A stretch of DNA of 64,000 bases from Flavobacteriales bacterium. Its GTDB lineage: Bacteria > Bacteroidota > Bacteroidia > Flavobacteriales_F > PHOS-HE28. Where the stretch lies: contig CP064979.1 of NCBI GenBank assembly GCA_016699575.1, positions 2,232,001 to 2,296,000 of the forward strand, given 5' to 3'. The position numbers were made by a program, and so were the translations under genes. Each line of letters starts with the position of its first letter. Within the stretch, counting starts at the first letter, position 1. The notes beneath the pieces were generated by a model, which worked only from the letters and a program-made list of their open reading frames with translations, had not been told where the DNA came from and made no database searches. Below are positions 59,585 through 64,000 of the stretch, piece by piece.

Positions 59585-59938
59585 ATGACGATCGAAGTGC
59601 TCCGCGCCAAACTGCACCGTGTCACGGTCACTGAGGCGGACATCAACTATATCGGCAGCATCACCTTGGACGAGGATCTTATTGATGCGGCCGGCCTCTT
59701 GGAGGGCGAGAAAGTGCAGGTGCTGAACGTGAACAACGGCGACCGGCTTTACACCTATGTGATCAAAGGCGAGCGGGGCAGCGGTGTAGTGTGCCTGAAC
59801 GGTCCTGCCGCGCGCCGCGTGAGCGTGGGTGACGTTGTCATCGTGGTGGCCTACGCCCACATGACCATTGATGAGGCGCGTGCGTTCAAACCCACCATCG
59901 TTTTCCCTGACGAGAAGACGAACAAACTGAAGCGGTGA
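59585..59938 (+). CDS. panD: Aspartate 1-decarboxylase (pyruvoyl type)
   Basis: The 117-residue product has the self-cleavage site Gly-Ser in DINYIGSITLDEDL; cleavage gives the pyruvoyl group on the Ser. KLHRVTVTEADINYIGS, VNNGDRLYTYVIKGERGSG and NGPAARRVSVGDVVIVVAYA are typical. It converts aspartate to beta-alanine, the substrate for panC. It sits downstream of panC and upstream of a membrane-protein gene, the normal bacteroidotal order. Confidence 0.95.
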   Translation: MTIEVLRAKLHRVTVTEADINYIGSITLDEDLIDAAGLLEGEKVQVLNVNNGDRLYTYVIKGERGSGVVCLNGPAARRVSVGDVVIVVAYAHMTIDEARAFKPTIVFPDEKTNKLKR

Positions 59939-59960
59939 CCCGCACAGGGCCGCGCTGCGC

Positions 59961-60977
59961 ATGAAGAAGGCGGTCGTCGGTTTCCTGAAGTTGGCCGTGC
60001 CGATCGGCCTGGGTGTGTGGCTGGTCGCATACCAGTACGGTCAATTGAGCGAGGCCCAACGGACCGAATTGTTCGCGGCGTTCCGAGCGGCTGATATCCG
60101 TTGGCTTCTGGCATCCGTGGTGCTCGGTTGGTTGAGCCACATGAGCCGTGGATGGCGTTGGCGCTATGTGCTGGAGCCGCTGGGTTACCGGCCGCGTTTC
60201 TGGAACTGCTATCACGCGGTGATGAACGGCTATTTCATGAACATGCTCATCCAACGTGCGGGGGAAGCAAGCCGTGCCGTGTCGCTCTACCGTACCGACA
60301 AGGTGCCCTTTGAAAAGGGCTTTGGCAGCGTGCTTGCTGAGCGGGTGATCGATATGGTCATGCTCTTGGTGATCGCTGTGGTCTCCCTGGCGCTCCAAGT
60401 GGAGAAGATCGACTTGTTCCAAGAGCGGATCGCTGAGTTCAGGGCCGGTCAAACCACGGATGAGCCGGGTACATCATGGTGGATGTGGACGATCGGTGCG
60501 GTGGTGGTTCTTGGTCTGGCCGTGGCGCTGTGGTTTTTGGCCACGCGGCCGGAACTGCGCGCGCGGCTCAAGGACACGGTGCGGGGTTTCGTGGAGGGCC
60601 TGCGCTCCGTACTGCGCATGCGGAACAAGGGCGCGTTCCTCTTGCACACGGTGTTGATCTGGGCACTCTACCTGGGGATGTTCTGGGTGGGCTTCTTTGC
60701 GTTGGATGCAACTGCGGCCGTGCCGCCTGCCGGGGTGTTCGCTGGGTTCATTGCGGGTGCGATCGGCATTGTCCTGGTGCAAGGTGGGATCGGAGTTTAC
60801 CCTGCGTTCGTAGCACTCATTGTCAGCGTGTACATGCCGCCGGCCCAGGACGGCGGCTTGCTTCTCCCCGAAGCACTTGCCATGGGCTGGCTGCTCTGGG
60901 TGGCCCAGACAGCGATGATCATCGTGCTGGGGGGCATCTCATTACTTTTCACTGCACGCAGCAAAACCACTGCATGA
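59961..60977 (+). CDS. Lysylphosphatidylglycerol synthase-type membrane protein
   Basis: The 338-residue product has about eight membrane helices. WLLASVVLGWLSHMSRGWRW, PRFWNCYHAVMNGYFMNMLI, RAGEASRAVSLYRTDKVPFE and GIVLVQGGIGVYPAFVALIV match the lysylphosphatidylglycerol synthase transmembrane region family (YbhN-like). It lacks the catalytic domain of MprF, so it is a flippase-like or uncharacterised member. It lies between panD and rfaE2 and overlaps rfaE2 by four bases. Confidence 0.88.
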   Translation: MKKAVVGFLKLAVPIGLGVWLVAYQYGQLSEAQRTELFAAFRAADIRWLLASVVLGWLSHMSRGWRWRYVLEPLGYRPRFWNCYHAVMNGYFMNMLIQRAGEASRAVSLYRTDKVPFEKGFGSVLAERVIDMVMLLVIAVVSLALQVEKIDLFQERIAEFRAGQTTDEPGTSWWMWTIGAVVVLGLAVALWFLATRPELRARLKDTVRGFVEGLRSVLRMRNKGAFLLHTVLIWALYLGMFWVGFFALDATAAVPPAGVFAGFIAGAIGIVLVQGGIGVYPAFVALIVSVYMPPAQDGGLLLPEALAMGWLLWVAQTAMIIVLGGISLLFTARSKTTA

Positions 60978-61471
60978 TGGAAACAAGCGGTCCAAGAACT
61001 CCTCATATCCTCGACCGCGTGCAGTTGGTACGCATGGTGAACCTGTGGCGGATGGCCGGCGCACGCGTAGTGTTCACGAACGGCTGCTTCGATATCCTGC
61101 ACCGGGGCCATGTAACTTACCTCGAAGAAGCAGCCAAGCTGGGCCACCGGCTCGTGGTGGGTTTGAACAGCGACGCCTCGGTGAAGCGACTGGGCAAGGC
61201 GCCCGACCGGCCTTTGAACGATCAAGACAGCCGCGCCGCTGTGCTCAGTGCGTTGCGGTGCGTGGATGCGGTGTGCGTGTTCGATGAAGGCACGCCTTTG
61301 GAACTGATCGAACTAGTGCGCCCCGATGTGCTGGTGAAGGGCGGCGATTGGAAGCCGGAGCAGATCGTCGGTGGAACAGAGGTGCTCGGTTGGGGCGGTG
61401 AAGTGCGCTCCTTGGCGTTCGTTCAGGGCTACTCCACAACCGGACTGGTCGAGAAGATCAAGCATGGCTAA
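60974..61471 (+). CDS. rfaE2: D-glycero-beta-D-manno-heptose 1-phosphate adenylyltransferase
   Basis: The 165-residue product has the nucleotidyltransferase signature VVFTNGCFDILHRGHVTYLE, followed by GLNSDASVKRLGKAPDRPLN and VLVKGGDWKPEQIVGG. It equals the C-terminal domain of HldE and charges heptose 1-phosphate with ADP for lipopolysaccharide inner core. The N-terminal kinase (RfaE1) is not adjacent, so the two activities are on separate genes. It overlaps the upstream membrane-protein gene (four bases) and radA (eight bases), indicating one transcript. Confidence 0.93.
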   Translation: MMETSGPRTPHILDRVQLVRMVNLWRMAGARVVFTNGCFDILHRGHVTYLEEAAKLGHRLVVGLNSDASVKRLGKAPDRPLNDQDSRAAVLSALRCVDAVCVFDEGTPLELIELVRPDVLVKGGDWKPEQIVGGTEVLGWGGEVRSLAFVQGYSTTGLVEKIKHG

Positions 61472-62831
61472 GGTCCGTTCCACGTTCGTGTGCCAGAACT
61501 GCGGCACCAACTACGCGCAGTGGTTGGGGCAGTGCTCCAACTGCAAGGAATGGAACACGATCGTGGAGGAAGTGCGCGACCGGTTGGAAGAGAAACGTGC
61601 AGTCCCGTCCGGGTTGAAGCAGCGCACACCGAAGCCCGTCGCCATCGACGCGATCCCGCTGGAGGACGGGCCGCGATTGCCGATGGGCGATGCTGAACTG
61701 GACCGTGTGCTCGGAGGTGGCATGGTGCCCGGCAGCATTGTTCTGCTCGGAGGTGAGCCCGGCATCGGCAAAAGCACCTTGTTGTTGCAAACAGCCCTGA
61801 ACGCACCGGGGCTCCGGACGCTTTACGTGAGCGGTGAGGAGAGTGAGCACCAGATCAAGATGCGCGCGGAACGCCTGGCGAAGGGCAAGCTCACGGAGAG
61901 CGCGTGCTACGTTCTCACCGAAACCAACACGCAGAACATCTTCAAGCAGGTGGACGAGATGAAGCCCGGCCTGTTGGTCATCGACAGTATACAGACGCTT
62001 CACACGGCCGTGCTGGATGCGAGCCCCGGCAGCGTTGGCCAAGTGCGCGAATGCACCGCCGAATTGATGCGGCTCGCGAAAACCACCGGTATACCCGTGG
62101 TGCTCATTGGTCACATCACCAAGGAAGGATTGCTCGCGGGCCCGAAAGTGCTGGAGCACATGGTCGATTGCGTGCTGCAGTTCGAGGGCGACCGCGATCA
62201 CGCATACCGCTTGCTGCGCCCGTTGAAGAACCGCTTCGGCAGCACCAACGAATTGGGCATCTACGAGATGCGGGGCAGTGGTCTCTCCGAAGTGGCCGAC
62301 CCGAGCCAAGTGTTGTTGGGCCAGCGCGGCGAGCGCCCCAGCGGTGTTGTGGTGTCCGTTACGATGGATGGTGGACGGCCGCTGTTGATCGAAGTGCAGG
62401 CCCTGGTGAGCAGTGCGGTCTACGGCACGCCGCAACGCAGCGCAACGGGTTTCGACCTGCGCCGGATGAACATGCTACTGGCCGTGCTGGAAAAGCGCTG
62501 TGGTTTCCGGTTGGGGCAGAAGGACGTGTTCCTCAACCTCGCTGGCGGCTTCCGCATCGAAGAACCTGCCATCGACCTGGCCGTTGTGTGCGCCATACTC
62601 AGCAGCAACGCCGACCTCAGCGTGCCGATGGATACCTGTTTCGCAGGTGAAGTGGGTCTTACCGGCGAGATCCGCCCTGTGACGCGCACCGAGCAGCGCG
62701 TTGCTGAAGCACGCAAGCTCGGCTTCGCGCGGATCTTCATACCCAAGGGTTCCGGAGCCATACCGGCCAAAGGCATCGAAGTGGTACAGGTCGAGCGCGT
62801 AGGAGAGGTTTTGGCACATCTGTTCGGCTGA
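61464..62831 (+). CDS. radA: DNA repair protein RadA (Sms)
   Basis: The 455-residue product has a zinc motif (CQNCGTNYAQWLGQCSNCKEW, shown here only as two CxxC pairs near residues 10-27), Walker A GGEPGIGKSTLL near 97-108, Walker B GLLVIDSIQTLH, the RadA motif LKNRFGSTNELG, and a C-terminal Lon-like domain (DVFLNLAGGF, CFAGEVGLTGEIRPV). It helps process recombination intermediates by driving branch migration. The gene begins inside the end of rfaE2. Length is standard for the family. Confidence 0.96.
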   Translation: MAKVRSTFVCQNCGTNYAQWLGQCSNCKEWNTIVEEVRDRLEEKRAVPSGLKQRTPKPVAIDAIPLEDGPRLPMGDAELDRVLGGGMVPGSIVLLGGEPGIGKSTLLLQTALNAPGLRTLYVSGEESEHQIKMRAERLAKGKLTESACYVLTETNTQNIFKQVDEMKPGLLVIDSIQTLHTAVLDASPGSVGQVRECTAELMRLAKTTGIPVVLIGHITKEGLLAGPKVLEHMVDCVLQFEGDRDHAYRLLRPLKNRFGSTNELGIYEMRGSGLSEVADPSQVLLGQRGERPSGVVVSVTMDGGRPLLIEVQALVSSAVYGTPQRSATGFDLRRMNMLLAVLEKRCGFRLGQKDVFLNLAGGFRIEEPAIDLAVVCAILSSNADLSVPMDTCFAGEVGLTGEIRPVTRTEQRVAEARKLGFARIFIPKGSGAIPAKGIEVVQVERVGEVLAHLFG

Positions 62832-62834
62832 ACC

Positions 62835-63899
62835 ATGCGCAACAACTTCGGGCTGCTGCGCGTGTTGTTCGCAAGCGCGGTGCTGATCACGCATGCCCAT
62901 GTGCTTTCCGGCGATCCGGGCGGTGACCTGCTCCAACGGGCGACGGACAACCAAGCTGCCTTCTCCTGGCTGGCGGTGCGCGCTTTCTTCGTCATCAGCG
63001 GTTTCTTGGTGTACAAGAGCTTTGAGCGCTCGTCCGATGTTGTTGATTTTCTGCGGCGCCGTTTCCGCCGGGTATGGCCTGCGCTGATCGCATTGGTCCT
63101 GGTAACGGTCTTCGTCATCGGTCCGATCTTCACCTACCACAACGCAACGCATTATTTCGGCAAGGGCGCGACCTGGCGTTATGCGGCCATGCCCATCACC
63201 ATTGTGCTGGGACAAGTCCCGTACGATCTTCCCGGGGTATTCGACAAGGTGCCGCATCCCGGCATCGTCAATGGATCGTTATGGACCATCGCGTACGAGG
63301 TTCTGTTCTACCTGGCCACTGCGGCACTGTTCGTCCTGAAGCGGTGGTCAACCGCCTTGCGGGCAACCGTGCTGATCGTGTTCCTTGCGTGCATGGTGGT
63401 CCGTATGTCAGTGGACGGTGGGATCCTGCAGTTGAGCGGCGGCCTTCCTTTCATGGCCTTCACCTGGTGGAGCATCGTGGACATGGGCGTGTTCTATTCC
63501 GCCGGGTGCGTGATGGCTTCAGGGCCGGTCCTGGCGCACGCTTCAATGAAGTCCTTGCTCGGCCTTGCGCTGGTGTTCTTGGTGCTCACGATCTGGTTGA
63601 AGGTGTATCCGCTTGCTGAAGGTGTCCTACTGCCGCTGTTGGTGATCAGTGCGGCCTATGCGCCCATTAGGTCCGGCGTTCGGTCCGGTCCGGTCGACAT
63701 TTCCTACGGCACTTACCTCTGGGGCTACCCCATACAACAGATGTTGATGACCGCCCATGCCTGGACACCGCTTGAACTCGCAGCCCTGTCGGTTCCGCTC
63801 GCCTGGGCGGCCGGCTGGCTGTCGTGGCGGATGGTAGAACGGCATTTCCTGGTTGATCACCGATTGGAACCTGTTCGGGTAGATTCGCCGCAGCCATGA
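62835..63899 (+). CDS. Acyltransferase family 3 membrane protein
   Basis: The 354-residue product has about ten membrane helices. NFGLLRVLFASAVLITHAHV with the His pair, WLAVRAFFVISGFLVYKSFE, FLRRRFRRVWPALI and NGSLWTIAYEVLFYLA match acyltransferase 3 proteins (OafA type). They O-acylate lipopolysaccharide or other surface sugars. It starts three bases after radA and overlaps the next gene by four bases. The target sugar is unknown. Confidence 0.9.
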   Translation: MRNNFGLLRVLFASAVLITHAHVLSGDPGGDLLQRATDNQAAFSWLAVRAFFVISGFLVYKSFERSSDVVDFLRRRFRRVWPALIALVLVTVFVIGPIFTYHNATHYFGKGATWRYAAMPITIVLGQVPYDLPGVFDKVPHPGIVNGSLWTIAYEVLFYLATAALFVLKRWSTALRATVLIVFLACMVVRMSVDGGILQLSGGLPFMAFTWWSIVDMGVFYSAGCVMASGPVLAHASMKSLLGLALVFLVLTIWLKVYPLAEGVLLPLLVISAAYAPIRSGVRSGPVDISYGTYLWGYPIQQMLMTAHAWTPLELAALSVPLAWAAGWLSWRMVERHFLVDHRLEPVRVDSPQP

Positions 63900-64000
63900 G
63901 CGATGTGAGGCATGCGGTCTCCGGGAAATGGGGGTGGTTGCTGGCGGTGACAGTGATCTTCATCGTCTCCTACTTCCCGCTTTTCATGCATCTGGACAAG
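63896..64000 (+). CDS. N-terminus of a membrane protein, possibly a GT39-type glycosyltransferase (partial)
   Basis: An ATG overlapping the acyltransferase stop (ATGA) opens a frame of 35 codons to the window edge. After a short basic start there is a membrane helix (WLLAVTVIFIVSYFPLFM) ending HLDK. The start resembles PMT/ArnT-type membrane glycosyltransferases, where YFPLF-HLD precedes the first loop, but the catalytic Asp-Glu loop is beyond the edge. Confidence 0.5.
   Translation, partial: MSDVRHAVSGKWGWLLAVTVIFIVSYFPLFMHLDK

Noticed and set aside
60974..61471. HldE missing its kinase half
   Set aside because: Stand-alone RfaE2/HldE C-terminal enzymes are common; the kinase is expected as a separate gene.
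1..64000. Prophage or integrative element
   Set aside because: Apart from one IS110 copy and a Bro-N protein there is no integrase, capsid, terminase or conjugation gene, and no attachment site was found at tRNA-Leu.

Overview
The window reads as a chromosome segment of a high-G+C member of the Bacteroidota, most likely near the Flavobacteriales. Lineage signs are the type IX secretion lipoprotein SprE/PorW, three exported proteins ending in probable T9SS sorting domains, a DUF4270 lipoprotein next to a short GT5 glycogen synthase and panC-panD, an eukaryotic-type glycyl-tRNA synthetase, and repeated TAnnTTTG/TAnnTTCG boxes ahead of start codons (the Bacteroidota -7 element). Coding density is high and most genes look like ordinary housekeeping or envelope functions. 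The species is not identifiable from this sequence alone.

Layout. 1-8.1 kb: an SH3 exported protein, a beta-propeller T9SS cargo, a small gene graveyard (2.9-3.6 kb), a serine beta-lactamase-like lipoprotein, an AlkD-like repair protein and a GH3-family protein. 8.1-18 kb: ComF, a coiled-coil membrane protein, a large outer-membrane protein, an oligopeptide-type binding lipoprotein, an OmpA lipoprotein and two uncharacterised proteins. 18-22 kb: sprE, bactofilin, a small membrane protein and AtpZ; the ATP synthase genes I would expect next are absent, and a HepT/MntA toxin-antitoxin pair and a lone ExbD follow. 23.7-27.5 kb: a T9SS cargo and an aminopeptidase P.

27.8-33.2 kb is the accessory part: a twice-frameshifted IS110 transposase, a two-gene unit of a Fic AMPylase and a protein that appears to join a HEPN-like domain to a primase-like (AEP) domain, a Bro-N protein, and a NYN-LOTUS protein. 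A roughly 50-bp near-copy of the start of the DUF1801 gene lies on the far side of the Bro-N/NYN pair. The Fic/HEPN-AEP pair is the best candidate for an undescribed system.

33.2-45 kb: HxlR/DoxX, MOSC, a histidine kinase, a YARHG protein, hemW, a cyclase-family hydrolase, DUF502, a transporter, and a redoxin/copper-monooxygenase-like pair, followed by an AbiEii/DUF6922 toxin-antitoxin-like pair. 45.9-64 kb: a T9SS cargo, glyS, a glycosyltransferase, tRNA-Leu(CAA), a dCMP-deaminase-like gene with an S41 protease, superoxide dismutase, glmS, the DUF4270/GT5/panC/panD/radA block with rfaE2, and an acyltransferase overlapping a truncated membrane protein.

Two non-coding patterns run through the window: short degenerate tandem arrays with 7-8 bp period immediately ahead of three start codons (27.46, 36.81 and 50.86 kb), and a dispersed CTCTGCG/CTCCGTG-type repeat at four intergenic sites (9.98, 16.37, 39.13 and 40.28 kb).
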